A program made the translations under genes and the position numbers. 64,000 bases of DNA from NCBI GenBank assembly GCA_963677415.2, contig CAXXFJ010000004.1, positions 124,001-188,000 on the forward strand, given 5' to 3'. A model generated the notes under the pieces. It was given only the letters and a program-made list of their open reading frames with translations, was not told where the DNA came from and did not search any database. Source of the stretch: JAQUTK01 sp963677415 (GTDB lineage: Bacteria > Bacteroidota > Bacteroidia > Bacteroidales > JAQUTK01). Numbering within the stretch: the first letter of the stretch is position 1; the number at the start of each line of letters is the position of its first letter. Below, in pieces: positions 46,163-55,017 of this stretch.

Positions 46163-46190
46163 CTCACTCTGCTCTTTTATAATGACAAAA

Positions 46191-46910
46191 TTACCGTTTT
46201 TTTCTTAAACTCTCTCCTTTTAATTCAAATCTATGCGATGTATATACAATTCTATCAATGATAGAATCGGCCAATGTTTCATCGGTAAATATATCAAACC
46301 ACATAGCCACTGGTAGTTGACTGGCAATTATAGTTGCTTTTCTGGCATGCCTGTCTTCTATTATCTCCATAAAGTCAAGTTGCTGTTGTTTCTCCATGGT
46401 GGATAGTCCGAAGTCATCGAGGATTAGCAAGTCGGTCTTGGCTACTTTGTCAAAGAACCGTATGATTGATCCTTCCACTCTGGCAATTTTCAGTCGGAGC
46501 AATAACTTCTGCATGTTGTAATAGGACACCGTAAAGCCTTTCCTGCATGCTTGAGTACCTAAAGCCGATGCCAGGAAGCTTTTTCCGCATCCGGCTGCAC
46601 CTGTAATCAGCACCGATTCCCCGTTTCGGATATAGCTTCCTGTGGATAATGATAAAATTCTGGATTGTTCGACGCCGCGGCTGGCTTCAAAGTTTAACTC
46701 TTCAACCGATGCCTGATAGCGGAACGAGGCATTCTTTAACAGACGCTCATACCGGTTCGAGTCCCTCTGATCTTTCTCCGCTTGCACTAAAAGTTTGAGC
46801 CCATCCATAAAGGATAGTTCATGTACTTTTCTGGTTTCTTCCCACGTTTTCAGGCAACTGACCATGCCTGAAAGCTTTAATTGCATCAATTCTGATTTGA
46901 TTTGTTCCAT
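46191..46910 (-). CDS. istB: IS21-family helper ATPase IstB
   Basis: 239 residues, DnaC/AAA+-like. Walker A ITGAAGCGKSFLASALG, Walker B DLLILDDFGLSTM, sensor IIASQLPVAMWFDIF, and the C-terminal ELKGESLRKKR. It loads and regulates the IstA transpososome. Its start overlaps the istA end by 25 bases, giving coupled translation. Confidence 0.95.
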   Translation of the reverse strand: MEQIKSELMQLKLSGMVSCLKTWEETRKVHELSFMDGLKLLVQAEKDQRDSNRYERLLKNASFRYQASVEELNFEASRGVEQSRILSLSTGSYIRNGESVLITGAAGCGKSFLASALGTQACRKGFTVSYYNMQKLLLRLKIARVEGSIIRFFDKVAKTDLLILDDFGLSTMEKQQQLDFMEIIEDRHARKATIIASQLPVAMWFDIFTDETLADSIIDRIVYTSHRFELKGESLRKKR

Positions 46911-48487
46911 TCTGATTCTGTTTTAATTTGATTCATATAATACTCTTTCCCCCTGATATTTTTATGCGGGAGACGTTTTTCTTCCTCTTTCATTGTCTCT
47001 TTTGTGCTTTCTATAAATTCATAGGCCTTGTTTTCTATGATTTTCTGCAATGACTTGCAGGAGAGCAAATCACAATCAAGGGCATAGCGGCAAGCCTTTT
47101 CAAAAACAACGGGATTGGTTTTCCTCTGTAGGGATAAGAGCCCGTCACAACGTCTGTAGATGCGCTCAGGTACTTCTTCCTTCTCAAAGTTCCGGATGAT
47201 TAACCCTGCTAAGTTTTCCGAACGTTTTTGCGCCTGCCGGATATAATACTCAGGACTCCGCTCCAGATAATGCCGGTGGGTAGAACACAAATGCTCTTTC
47301 TGTGTGGTATAACCGTAACCGGCCGTGCGAAGATGAGTTGCGATACAGTCTCCGTCACAATAGATTCTGACAATGCTTCTTGTGTACACGACCGAGACCT
47401 TTCTGCCGATATAACTGTAAGGGACAGAGTAATAATGCTTATCCCTGCCCAGAAAGATACAATTGTTCTGTGCCACCTTCAGTAAGGCATAATACTTCAG
47501 ATCAAAGTCATCGCAAGGTAATGCCGTCAACATGGAGCGTTCTTCGGCCAGAAACTTTTCTTCCCGTGAATAAGGTTTTTGCTGCATGCGGGTTTGATTG
47601 TGCTCTTTGACTTTCTCCGCGATCGCTTTATTGAGTTCATCCATGGAAAAGAATGTTTCATTACGGAGTTTGGCGTAAACCCGGGTGTAAATGATCTTTA
47701 CATGGTTTTCTACGGCAGCCTTGTCTTTGGGGGAATAAGGTCTTGCCGGAAGAACCACAAACCCGTAATGATTGCCAAAATCTTCCATGACCCGATTCAG
47801 TTCCGGCTCATATTTGTCTGTTTTTATAACTGCCGCTTTCAGGTTGTCGGGAACCAATATCTTGGGACTTCCTCCAAAACAGCGTAACGCACAAGACAAG
47901 CCATACAGAAACTCTTCCGTGGATTGGGAACGGACCGCCATTACAAAGGTGTAATCCGAGTAAGGAAGGCATGCTATAAAAATCTGAACTTTTACCACTT
48001 CTCCGGTTTCTCTGTCCACATAAGACATCGTATCCCCCGAGAAATCCACATACAGCTCTCTGCCGGGAGCATGTTCCAGTATAGCAGAAGGATGTCGCGC
48101 CACGCTCACCTGGGAAAGATGATAACAGAACTGGGAGTAGCCGTAGCCATCGGGATGCTCCTTTTTGTATTCCTCCCACAGGGTCTGCTTTGTTACGTGA
48201 GGACGCCGGAGCTCCTGCTCAAAATAAGAAAGCTTCTCCTTAAAAACCAGAAAACGATCTTCCGTATAAGCCGGATTACCTGCCGAGAACTTCTTCTCAA
48301 GAACAGGATCTTCCAACTTCAAGAGCGTATCAATATCAAATCCGTTCTCTTTTACTTTACGCAGATACTCGTTGACTGTCCCTTTATAAAGATCCAACGA
48401 TTGGGCTATCCTCCGATTGGAGACACCCTCCTTATGCAATTGCAATACTTGTTTTATTTTACTCATTCGTATTATTTTTCCTGCCAT
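46886..48487 (-). CDS. istA: IS21-family transposase IstA
   Basis: 533 residues. N-terminal HTH (IKQVLQLHKEGVSNRRIAQS), then the rve core with the first Asp in ELYVDFSGDTMSYVD, the second in ILVPDNLKAAV and the Glu in SPKDKAAVENHVKIIYTRVY. A C-terminal beta-barrel (KHYYSVPYSYIGRKVSVVYT) follows. Intact. Confidence 0.95.
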   Translation of the reverse strand: MAGKIIRMSKIKQVLQLHKEGVSNRRIAQSLDLYKGTVNEYLRKVKENGFDIDTLLKLEDPVLEKKFSAGNPAYTEDRFLVFKEKLSYFEQELRRPHVTKQTLWEEYKKEHPDGYGYSQFCYHLSQVSVARHPSAILEHAPGRELYVDFSGDTMSYVDRETGEVVKVQIFIACLPYSDYTFVMAVRSQSTEEFLYGLSCALRCFGGSPKILVPDNLKAAVIKTDKYEPELNRVMEDFGNHYGFVVLPARPYSPKDKAAVENHVKIIYTRVYAKLRNETFFSMDELNKAIAEKVKEHNQTRMQQKPYSREEKFLAEERSMLTALPCDDFDLKYYALLKVAQNNCIFLGRDKHYYSVPYSYIGRKVSVVYTRSIVRIYCDGDCIATHLRTAGYGYTTQKEHLCSTHRHYLERSPEYYIRQAQKRSENLAGLIIRNFEKEEVPERIYRRCDGLLSLQRKTNPVVFEKACRYALDCDLLSCKSLQKIIENKAYEFIESTKETMKEEEKRLPHKNIRGKEYYMNQIKTESEWNKSNQN

Positions 48488-48546
48488 AATAGTATTCTAT
48501 GTATTGATGATTCGTACATAGAATATAAGCATTTTCTATAAATGAG

Positions 48547-48872
48547 TGGGTGGATATGCTCCGGAATGTGAATTCTTTTTCACAAGCTGCTTCTCGAAAA
48601 CAAAACAAACTAATCTTCAATGACTTATACTCCCCAAAATGGGTGGATATGCTCCGGAATCTTTCGCTTCTTTACCCACTTCGTATCGACTGGGTGGGAA
48701 TGCTCCGGAATCCGGTTCAAAGAATCGTTTGTCTCGTTTAAAAAAACTCTTTTTTATCCGTTTTTATCCGTTTTTGGGTGGATATCTGCCGGAATGGCAC
48801 TGAATATAGCCCGTTTTCTTCTGGATTATGGCACTATTCGTTCCGGATTTTTTGGGTGGGTATGCTCCGGAT
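48547..48872. repeat. right-end IS21 terminal repeats (five)
   Basis: The unit TGGGTGGATATGCTCCGGAA(T) occurs at 48547, 48640 and 48691 (one change), 48775 (two changes) and 48853 (variant ending CCGGAT). The spacing is 93, 51, 84 and 78 bases. IS21 relatives carry several such sites at each end, but five on one side is many. Confidence 0.85.
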
Positions 48873-48885
48873 TATCTATCATTCC

Positions 48886-48971
48886 ATCCAGATATATTAA
48901 AACCTCTATTTCTTAATAATGCGCTTGAAAACACTGTTACAGCATATTGGAATTGTTTGTGTAAATATTAA
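48886..48971 (+). pseudogene. possible coding remnant right of IS21
   Basis: One frame reads PDILKPLFLNNALENTVTAY then WNCLCKY and TAA (48969-48971). Joined across the IS21 target duplication it continues back through ESFH into a second frame of the leftover 5' gene piece. This may be the end of the interrupted third operon gene or of another gene; too short to name. Confidence 0.25.
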
Positions 48972-49005
48972 TGGTATATGTTTCTTTACTCACTACTAGT
49001 AAATT

Positions 49006-50151
49006 ATGAAAAAGATTAGAGTTCTCGCTATCTGCATTTTCTTATCTCTAAATGCAGTTATGTCTTATGCACAACAAACGGTGATACCGTTAGAAACACC
49101 TTTGGATCTAGGTAAATGCAAAGCCTATTCTTATTTTATTTACGGAAAACCAACTTATTGGAGTAGGGATGGAGTGAATCCGGACAGTGTAGAATATGAT
49201 CTTTCTTCACGTGGAATAAGTGAAAAGTATCGAGTTAAACCGAGTGGAGATATGATGCATGTTTTTCGGGTTATGCCAGATGGAATTCAGACGGAAAAAA
49301 CATCAATATTCTCTTTTACTAAATCTATCGATAAAATTAAGGGAAAAGAGTTTGAATCGTCTTCTTTGATTAAGAACTCATCGCTTCAAGGACCTAGAGA
49401 TTATTTTTTGTTGCACAAATATGATGGTTCTGTATTTATTAATGAAGATTCTTTGAAGATTTTCGAACCAATGATAGTGAGCGTAACGGACGTATGTATC
49501 AGAGAGGCGAACTTTGAGGGCGAGGCCTTAACTACCTGGACCAATCCCAAGGCTTCGGATTATTGGTTTAAAATGCAAAACAGTTTGAAAGTATCCGGAC
49601 ACGAAAACAACTTTGTCAACAACGTTAAACGTCAGTCTGAATACGCATTTGGTGATACGGTGTTTTTGGGTAGTAAGTATTACCGTTTTGACAGTGTGGA
49701 TGTGGACAATACCTCTGCTTATTTTACGCCGATTGTAGCAGCAAATACTTATACAGTACCAGCACACCTGCTAAAATTGTTTGTACCGTATTTTGGGGAA
49801 CGCCAGTATCTGTTAATCGATTTCTTTGGTACTTGGTGCAAACCATGCATTGCCGGGCTTCCTGAATTACGCAATATATATGAGCTGCATAAGCGTTGGT
49901 TCTCTTTCGTCAGCGTCTGTGAGGATATGCCGAAAAATACAGAGTTGGCAAAATCCATTTTCAAAGAAAACAAGGTTTCGTGGCCTTTGCTTTCCAATGT
50001 GTATCAGAATGATAAAAAAATAACTACCGGTATGAAAATAGCAGCATTCCCCAATTTCGTCATTATTGATAGGACGGGCAAGATTTTGTATCAGCAGGTT
50101 GGCAGTCATGATGAAGAATTGGTGAAAGCGATAAAGGAAATAGAAAACTGA
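49006..50151 (+). CDS. exported TlpA-like thioredoxin-fold protein
   Basis: 381 residues. The signal peptide (VLAICIFLSLNAVMSYAQQ) is followed by a ~240-residue N-terminal region without a recognisable family. The C-terminal thioredoxin fold has LLIDFFGTWCKPCIAGLPEL (CxxC at Cys-Lys-Pro-Cys, about residue 275) and the cis-Pro region AAFPNFVIIDRTGK. Bacteroides encode many such periplasmic disulfide reductases of the TlpA/AhpC-TSA group. Stands alone downstream of the IS21. Partner unknown. Confidence 0.85.
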   Translation: MKKIRVLAICIFLSLNAVMSYAQQTVIPLETPLDLGKCKAYSYFIYGKPTYWSRDGVNPDSVEYDLSSRGISEKYRVKPSGDMMHVFRVMPDGIQTEKTSIFSFTKSIDKIKGKEFESSSLIKNSSLQGPRDYFLLHKYDGSVFINEDSLKIFEPMIVSVTDVCIREANFEGEALTTWTNPKASDYWFKMQNSLKVSGHENNFVNNVKRQSEYAFGDTVFLGSKYYRFDSVDVDNTSAYFTPIVAANTYTVPAHLLKLFVPYFGERQYLLIDFFGTWCKPCIAGLPELRNIYELHKRWFSFVSVCEDMPKNTELAKSIFKENKVSWPLLSNVYQNDKKITTGMKIAAFPNFVIIDRTGKILYQQVGSHDEELVKAIKEIEN

Positions 50152-50281
50152 TGAAAATGGCGCGCAAACAGTAGAGCTTACTAACAGCGATTTCAAAAGT
50201 GAAGGCATGGTTTAAGAATAAATATAATCGTTCTGTGGGTTCAATGGTCTATAATTGAAATATTCTGCTTATTATTGCATC

Positions 50282-51340
50282 ATGAACAGAGAACAGAAAA
50301 TAGTATCCCTCTTTTCTCAATTCAAAGAATTGGGAATAGATCATCAGATAGACTACAATAAATTCTATCTCTATTCGCTTATCACGCACTCCACTGCAAT
50401 TGAAGGATCCACAGTAACCGAAATTGAAAATCAGCTTTTGTTTGATGAGGGTATCACTGCAAAAGGACGTTCTATGGCAGAACAGTTGATGAACTTAGAT
50501 CTGAAGGCTGCTTATGAACAAAGTGTTACCTTGGCTAATAATCATACTGACATTTCTGTTGAGATGCTTAAAATGCTCTCTTCGGTGGTGATGAAGAATA
50601 CCGGAACTTCATACAATACAGCTCTTGGAACTTTCTCTTCAGCAAATGGCGACTTACGATTACTTAATGTTGCGGCCGGCGTGGGAGGACGTTCATATAT
50701 GAATTATGCAAAAGTTCCCATGAAATTATCGGAACTATGCGAAAACATAAACAATAGGCGTAAGGCGTTGACTAAAGCTGATATACTGGATTGTTACAGA
50801 TTGAGTTTTGATGCTCACTACCAATTGGTAACTATTCACCCTTGGGCTGATGGCAATGGCAGGATGTCTCGCCTACTGATGAGTCAGATACAATTTGAGT
50901 TTGGCATAATACCAACAAACATAGATAAAAATCGCAAAGCCGAATATATTGAAGCTCTTCTTGCGACTCGTGAGTGCGAAGATCTTGACGTGTTCCGTAA
51001 TTTTATGTTTGATGAGCATATTCGTAATTTAGAGCAATTAATTAGCAATTACCAAACTTCTATTGCAGATGTCTATATTGGTGATCATGCTAAATCATCC
51101 GCAGGTGATGGATTAAATGATGGATTAAATGATGGATTAAAATTATCAGAAAGATTGAAAAACATTATTGCCATTGTTGAAGAGAATCCGATCATCACCG
51201 TTGGTGAGATTGCAAAGAGACTTCAAGTAAGTAAACCGACCATAGAACGAGAAATTGCGTTCTTAAAGTCAAAGAACATACTGCTTCGTATTGACTCAAA
51301 GAAAGCGGGATCATGGAAGATAAACAGAGATCAAAAATAA
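50282..51340 (+). CDS. Fic-family protein with N-terminal inhibitory motif and C-terminal winged helix
   Basis: 352 residues from the ATG at 50282 (an in-frame ATG at 50255 adds nine). Fic core motif TIHPWADGNGRMSRL, the variant HPWxDGNGR expected to transfer AMP or a related group to hydroxyls of target proteins. An N-terminal inhibitory helix, STAIEG (Ser37 to Gly42, pattern S/TxxxE-G/N), marks a class II self-inhibited enzyme. Residues ~280-290 are a DGLN repeat, followed by a winged-helix (ITVGEIAKRLQVSKPTIERE). Many Bacteroides have such Fic-HTH proteins; the target is unknown. Confidence 0.9.
   Translation: MNREQKIVSLFSQFKELGIDHQIDYNKFYLYSLITHSTAIEGSTVTEIENQLLFDEGITAKGRSMAEQLMNLDLKAAYEQSVTLANNHTDISVEMLKMLSSVVMKNTGTSYNTALGTFSSANGDLRLLNVAAGVGGRSYMNYAKVPMKLSELCENINNRRKALTKADILDCYRLSFDAHYQLVTIHPWADGNGRMSRLLMSQIQFEFGIIPTNIDKNRKAEYIEALLATRECEDLDVFRNFMFDEHIRNLEQLISNYQTSIADVYIGDHAKSSAGDGLNDGLNDGLKLSERLKNIIAIVEENPIITVGEIAKRLQVSKPTIEREIAFLKSKNILLRIDSKKAGSWKINRDQK
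51107..51142 (+). repeat. 12-bp tandem repeat inside the fic gene
   Basis: GATGGATTAAAT twice (51107-51118, 51119-51130), then GATGGATTAAAA (51131-51142), encoding DGLN-DGLN-DGLK in the linker before the HTH. Length changes would keep the frame, so they would alter linker length, not expression. Confidence 0.85.
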
Positions 51341-51409
51341 ATCTATCATGTTATTGAGCAATTGCAATAACTTGCTGACTTCGGGTGCGACTTGGGGGGG
51401 ATTTTCTAC

Positions 51410-52663
51410 TTACAGCCTGACAAAATCAGATTCTATGCTGTCAACTAAGTGTTCGTCAATTTTCAATTCAGCAGCAAACTCCCTAAATTTACCAACAGCA
51501 TTGCTTACCAGCTCAATTAAAGAGTTATAATCTTGAATGTCATTTCGCTGAGCTATCGTTTCCATATCTTCACGGGTTATATCCTCAGTTTTGCCATTAA
51601 TGGAAATAGAGTGTTTGTTCATATATGCCGGAGCAGAAAGATCAACGCCATAAGTCAAGTCATAAGCCGGAGATAAACGCCACACGCCATCAGGGGTCAT
51701 ACAAAAGCTGAAGTTTTTTGAATGGTCATCCACATTACGAGCAAGCACATTAAATACCATTCGCAGAAATTGCTGACGGTTGTCCTCGTACGGCAAATTA
51801 AACCTTCGTATTACAGCAAATAAATCTTCGTAACTGTCACTTCCCGGTGAGATAGCAGCCAGTGTTTGTGTATGTATTCGATCATCACCAACACGGTCAA
51901 ATCGACGGGTAAGAAAATGTGTGGCGTTTTTGTATGAACGTAATTCGGACGGCATCATATTTATTTCAGCAGCTAAAGCCATTTGGTAATAAACATACTC
52001 CAACTTGGCCAATGGATAGGATGAATTATCATCATACTTAAGAATAAAATGCTCAAAGCTTTCAGGTATATTTCCCTGTCCGGAAATTACTTCGCCAGTG
52101 GATTTATTTACTGCAACAATTGCTTTCGGACGCTTACCTCCCGGGGATGAACTAATCTTGATCAGATCTTGCCACAAAATTGAATTCTCGGCATTTAGCA
52201 CTGTAGTTTCCCGTTCATTCAAGACCTGTTTGGCAAACTCATACAGGTGTTCGATATCTACATGGAAAACAGAGTTGTCGCCTAATTTATGAGCCGGTTC
52301 AAACTCAAGTGCACCCATTGCACGGCTACCGATAAACGAAAGATGATCTACCGGACTAACATCCTTTGTTGGAATATGATTATCTCGCAGCCATGCACTA
52401 AAAAGAGAATGCCCCCATTTGTCGGGGAGTGAATCGGCAATCATTGGTGGAAGTCCCATGTACAATTTATCTTTATCGCCTGTCCACGGTATATGCTTTC
52501 TGCTGCGCGGTGAATTGATGGGCATTGTTAGTGGAGCAATATCCAAGCCTTTGTCTAAGAATTCAGATTCATATTCAAAAACAGCAACATCTGATTTTTT
52601 ATCCCATGAAAGATACCCTACCGACATCCCCCAAAGCTTCACCATTACTACATTCGTTTCCAT
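51410..52663 (-). CDS. hipA: HipA-family Ser/Thr kinase toxin
   Basis: 417 residues, full length for HipA. N-subdomain 1 (VKLWGMSVGYLSWDKKSDVA), Gly-rich loop ISSSPGGKRPKA, catalytic loop ARNVDDHSKNFSF (Asp/Asn), and the metal-binding SPAYDLTYGVD. HipA kinases phosphorylate targets such as glutamyl-tRNA synthetase and slow growth; the target here is not known. Starts two bases after the HipB-like gene. Probably autoregulated through the operators at 52981-53037. Confidence 0.9.
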   Translation of the reverse strand: METNVVMVKLWGMSVGYLSWDKKSDVAVFEYESEFLDKGLDIAPLTMPINSPRSRKHIPWTGDKDKLYMGLPPMIADSLPDKWGHSLFSAWLRDNHIPTKDVSPVDHLSFIGSRAMGALEFEPAHKLGDNSVFHVDIEHLYEFAKQVLNERETTVLNAENSILWQDLIKISSSPGGKRPKAIVAVNKSTGEVISGQGNIPESFEHFILKYDDNSSYPLAKLEYVYYQMALAAEINMMPSELRSYKNATHFLTRRFDRVGDDRIHTQTLAAISPGSDSYEDLFAVIRRFNLPYEDNRQQFLRMVFNVLARNVDDHSKNFSFCMTPDGVWRLSPAYDLTYGVDLSAPAYMNKHSISINGKTEDITREDMETIAQRNDIQDYNSLIELVSNAVGKFREFAAELKIDEHLVDSIESDFVRL

Positions 52664-52665
52664 AA

Positions 52666-52959
52666 TTACTTTTCTTTCTGTTGTTTCATAAATAATGCAC
52701 GCGGACTTTCTGGTAATACAGGCAATAGCTTTTCAATTTCATCAAGGTTGTCGATGGCTCGCAACAATTTGATAAACGAAGCCAACGTAACCCCGGTAGA
52801 AGAACCGTTCTCAAAGGAACTGATTGTAAATACGCTCAATCCGGATTTCTCTGCGACTTCCTTTTGAGTGAATCCCATTCGTTTACGATAGTCTCTGTAT
52901 CGTTTTCCTAGCTGTCGGATAATATCACTACCCGATTGTTCATATAATTCTGTGTACAT
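52666..52959 (-). CDS. hipB: HipB-like XRE-family antitoxin/repressor
   Basis: 97 residues. HTH: YRKRMGFTQKEVAEKSGLSV then FTISSFENGSSTGVTLASFI. It precedes hipA on the same strand and is expected to bind HipA and the two palindromic operators just upstream. Ends in a Lys-rich tail. Confidence 0.88.
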   Translation of the reverse strand: MYTELYEQSGSDIIRQLGKRYRDYRKRMGFTQKEVAEKSGLSVFTISSFENGSSTGVTLASFIKLLRAIDNLDEIEKLLPVLPESPRALFMKQQKEK

Positions 52960-52980
52960 AGTCAGTAATATTTATGCAAA

Positions 52981-53037
52981 TATAGATATGTCTATAATTA
53001 CATCCAAATATATTACAATAATATAGATTTATCTATA
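52981..53037 (-). promoter_or_regulatory. two palindromic operators of the hipBA pair
   Basis: TATAGATATGTCTATA at 52981-52996 and TATAGATTTATCTATA at 53022-53037, each a 16-bp palindrome (the second perfect outside the centre), 41 bases apart, within 80 bases upstream of the HipB start. The arrangement suits cooperative HipB binding. Confidence 0.75.
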
Positions 53038-53250
53038 GTGTTATTCTGGGTAACTAGTTCTACATTGTACATATTGCTTGGCAATGTCCTTTCAGATTGA
53101 TGAAATAATCGGAGAATTCGCCTGTGGTTTTCGTAAAATGAAGACTCATAGAATTTCATACAGCCTGTTTTTTAGATGAATAAATAGGTGGTTCCGAAAC
53201 AGCTAGTTCCGAAATGGCGGTTTCTATACTGCAAAAGGATTGTAAAAATA

Positions 53251-53268
53251 ATTCTATGCAAATAGAAT
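53251..53268 (+). promoter_or_regulatory. palindrome upstream of the DUF1697 gene
   Basis: ATTCTAT-GCAA-ATAGAAT, perfect 7-base arms, 24 bases upstream of the -7 box TATCTTTG (53293-53300). Possible operator. Confidence 0.45.
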
Positions 53269-53292
53269 GTGACTTAATTCAGCTGAATAATA

Positions 53293-53300
53293 TATCTTTG
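53293..53300 (+). promoter_or_regulatory. -7 box of the DUF1697 gene
   Basis: TATCTTTG followed by CTTATCAGAATAAA and the ATG 17 bases later. The same box plus T(A/T)ATC(A/T)GAATAAA-like leader recurs at 53982 and 59426. Confidence 0.55.
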
Positions 53301-53317
53301 CTTATCAGAATAAACAA

Positions 53318-53860
53318 ATGAATACGACAAGATACATCGCTTTACTAAGAGGAATTAATGTCGGTGGCAACAATATCATAAAGATGACCGATCTGAAAGC
53401 TTGTTTTGAAGAAATGGGGTATACTGACGTTGCTACTTATATCCAAAGTGGAAATGTGCTGTTTTCAACAAAAGGACAGGATAAACAGTGCCTTACGAGA
53501 GTCGTAGAGCAAGGTCTCTCTGAAAGATTCGATTATCAATCTAAAGTTATTTTGATAACTGAAAGGCATCTTTGTCAGATCGTGAATTCCGCTCCTCAAT
53601 TGTTTGGCAATGAACCGACTGAATACAAATATAATGTGCTGTTTATTAGAGAACCTATGACCGCAAATATGGCGCAGGAATCAATCCGGATAAAGGATGG
53701 AGTGGATCAAGTCTGGATAGGGGATGGAGTGCTTTATTTCTCCCAACTGAAAAGTAAGGCTAGTCAAAGTTATTTGACAAGAATCATTGGTCAACCCATA
53801 TATAAAGAGATAACCATCCGTAATTGGAATACTACGACAAAACTCGCTTCAGTAAAGTAA
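53318..53860 (+). CDS. DUF1697 protein
   Basis: 180 residues, the usual family length. Opening RYIALLRGINVGGNNIIKMT and TYIQSGNVLFSTK are the DUF1697 hallmarks. The family has no settled function; structures show a ferredoxin-like N-terminal half. Cytoplasmic, single gene with its own promoter. Confidence 0.88.
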   Translation: MNTTRYIALLRGINVGGNNIIKMTDLKACFEEMGYTDVATYIQSGNVLFSTKGQDKQCLTRVVEQGLSERFDYQSKVILITERHLCQIVNSAPQLFGNEPTEYKYNVLFIREPMTANMAQESIRIKDGVDQVWIGDGVLYFSQLKSKASQSYLTRIIGQPIYKEITIRNWNTTTKLASVK

Positions 53861-53981
53861 ATGGCTAATCACCAAAGGATCGCCATTGACTTAAGGCTTC
53901 TTTTTGAGTGTGTGCATAACCTTCACTAAAGAAATTATTAATTGAATACTGTTTCTATCCCAATAATTCAGACAAAGAATG

Positions 53982-54040
53982 TATCTTTGTTAATCTGATA
54001 AACAGAGGCGGCTATGGGAACCATGTTAAAAGAGACTTAA
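53982..54040 (+). promoter_or_regulatory. orphan copy of the shared promoter with a truncated ORF
   Basis: TATCTTTG at 53982-53989 with the same leader as at 59426, then an eight-codon ORF (54014-54040, MGTMLKET). Apparently a promoter plus start region left from a lost gene. The remaining gap 53861-54158 shows no other gene. Confidence 0.45.
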
Positions 54041-54158
54041 ATGATTATTCAGAAAATACATATTAATAGGGCAAATTACTCAGATTCCGATACACTTACG
54101 GAGATTGCATTCTTAACGAAATACCAATTCTAGTAAAGAAGAAATAATTAAAGAAAAA

Positions 54159-54533
54159 ATGAAACTACTCGGAAATATTATTTGGTTGGTCTTCGGCGGA
54201 ATTTTTATTGCTGCCGAATATGTAGTATCGAGTTTAGCCCTGATGGTAACCATTGTGGGTATTCCTTTCGCGCTTCAAACCTTGAAACTGGCCGTGCTTG
54301 CATTGTGGCCTTTTGGCAGCCAAGTTAGACCTTCAGCGGGCAACCCAGGCTGCCTTTCAACGATTATGAACGTGATATGGTTCTTTATAGGTGGCATTTG
54401 GATAGCATTGACGCATTTCGCCTTCGGCATTTTGTTTGCTATCACCATTATTGGATTGCCATTTGCCATGCAGCATTTTAAACTAGCCGGACTGGCGCTA
54501 ACTCCTTTTGGACGAGAAATTATTTCAAAATAA
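54159..54533 (+). CDS. YccF-family inner-membrane protein
   Basis: 124 residues. Two similar halves, each with a hydrophobic helix pair and the family phrase: LGNIIWLVFGGIFIAAEYV with IVGIPFALQTLKLAVLALWP, then MNVIWFFIGGIWIALTHFAF with IIGLPFAMQHFKLAGLALTP. Small inner-membrane protein of unknown function. Confidence 0.9.
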   Translation: MKLLGNIIWLVFGGIFIAAEYVVSSLALMVTIVGIPFALQTLKLAVLALWPFGSQVRPSAGNPGCLSTIMNVIWFFIGGIWIALTHFAFGILFAITIIGLPFAMQHFKLAGLALTPFGREIISK

Positions 54534-54668
54534 ATGAGGAACAGCTATCTAAATCAGCTCTACCCATTGAGCGGAAACTGTTGGAGAATTGTCATTTCGG
54601 TGAGTATCTTCCCCGTTGTTATTGCTACCATCATCAAACAAAGAGAAATACAAGATATCACAATATAA
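54534..54668 (+). CDS. 44-residue ORF directly after yccF, one predicted helix
   Basis: The ATG abuts the yccF stop (TAAATG). A hydrophobic stretch WRIVISVSIFPVVIATII lies in the middle, with basic/acid ends. The stop overlaps the first operator of the downstream HipB-like gene. Could be a small membrane protein co-translated with yccF or chance. Confidence 0.3.
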   Translation: MRNSYLNQLYPLSGNCWRIVISVSIFPVVIATIIKQREIQDITI

Positions 54669-54797
54669 TGTGATTTTCATGCTTTAAGAGCTTATTATTT
54701 AGTTGCGAATAGCATAAAATCCCACTATTTTGTGATTTCACTTGTTTGCATTCTCAAAAGAAACTATATTTGCCCTTAAATCCCATTATATTGTGAT
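54657..54797 (+). promoter_or_regulatory. three evenly spaced operators of the hipBST-like module
   Basis: Sites at 54657-54674, 54719-54736 and 54780-54797 share the form ATC(A/C)CA-N6-TGTGAT. The first is a perfect palindrome. Start-to-start spacing is 62 and 61 bases, about six helical turns, and the last ends one base before the HipB ATG. Confidence 0.75.
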
Positions 54798-54798
54798 T

Positions 54799-55005
54799 AT
54801 GGAAGAGATAGGTAATATCATAAAGAATCGCAGAAAAACGCTCTCAATTACACAGCGAGAGCTTGCTGCTTTATCAGGGGTAGGAATCAATACCCTTACG
54901 AAGATCGAGCGTGGAGAAGCAAATCCATCTTTAAAAGTGGTCTTTAGCATTCTAAATACGCTTGGATTGGAAATGGATATCAAAATCAAGACCAATAAAG
55001 CATAA
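54799..55005 (+). CDS. HipB-like XRE-family antitoxin/repressor
   Basis: 68 residues from the ATG at 54799; an in-frame ATG at 54742 would put operator 3 inside the gene, so it is rejected. HTH: TLSITQRELAALSGVGINTL then TKIERGEANPSLKVVFSIL. First gene of a three-gene unit with a split HipA. Confidence 0.85.
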   Translation: MEEIGNIIKNRRKTLSITQRELAALSGVGINTLTKIERGEANPSLKVVFSILNTLGLEMDIKIKTNKA

Positions 55006-55017
55006 GTAGTAGAAACG

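Larger units (their letters stand above)
46115..48877 (-). mobile_element. IS21-family insertion sequence
   Basis: istA and istB on the minus strand, flanked by an 8-bp direct repeat ATCATTCC (46107-46114 and 48878-48885). Multiple terminal repeats occur: two at the left end and five at the right end. The ends are AGATATTCCGG and CCGGATTATCT. Confidence 0.9.

Noticed and set aside
46123..48872. Right-end GGGTGGATATGCTCCGG units as a CRISPR-like or regulatory array
   Set aside because: The unit recurs inverted at the left end of the same IS21 element, so these are transposase binding sites.
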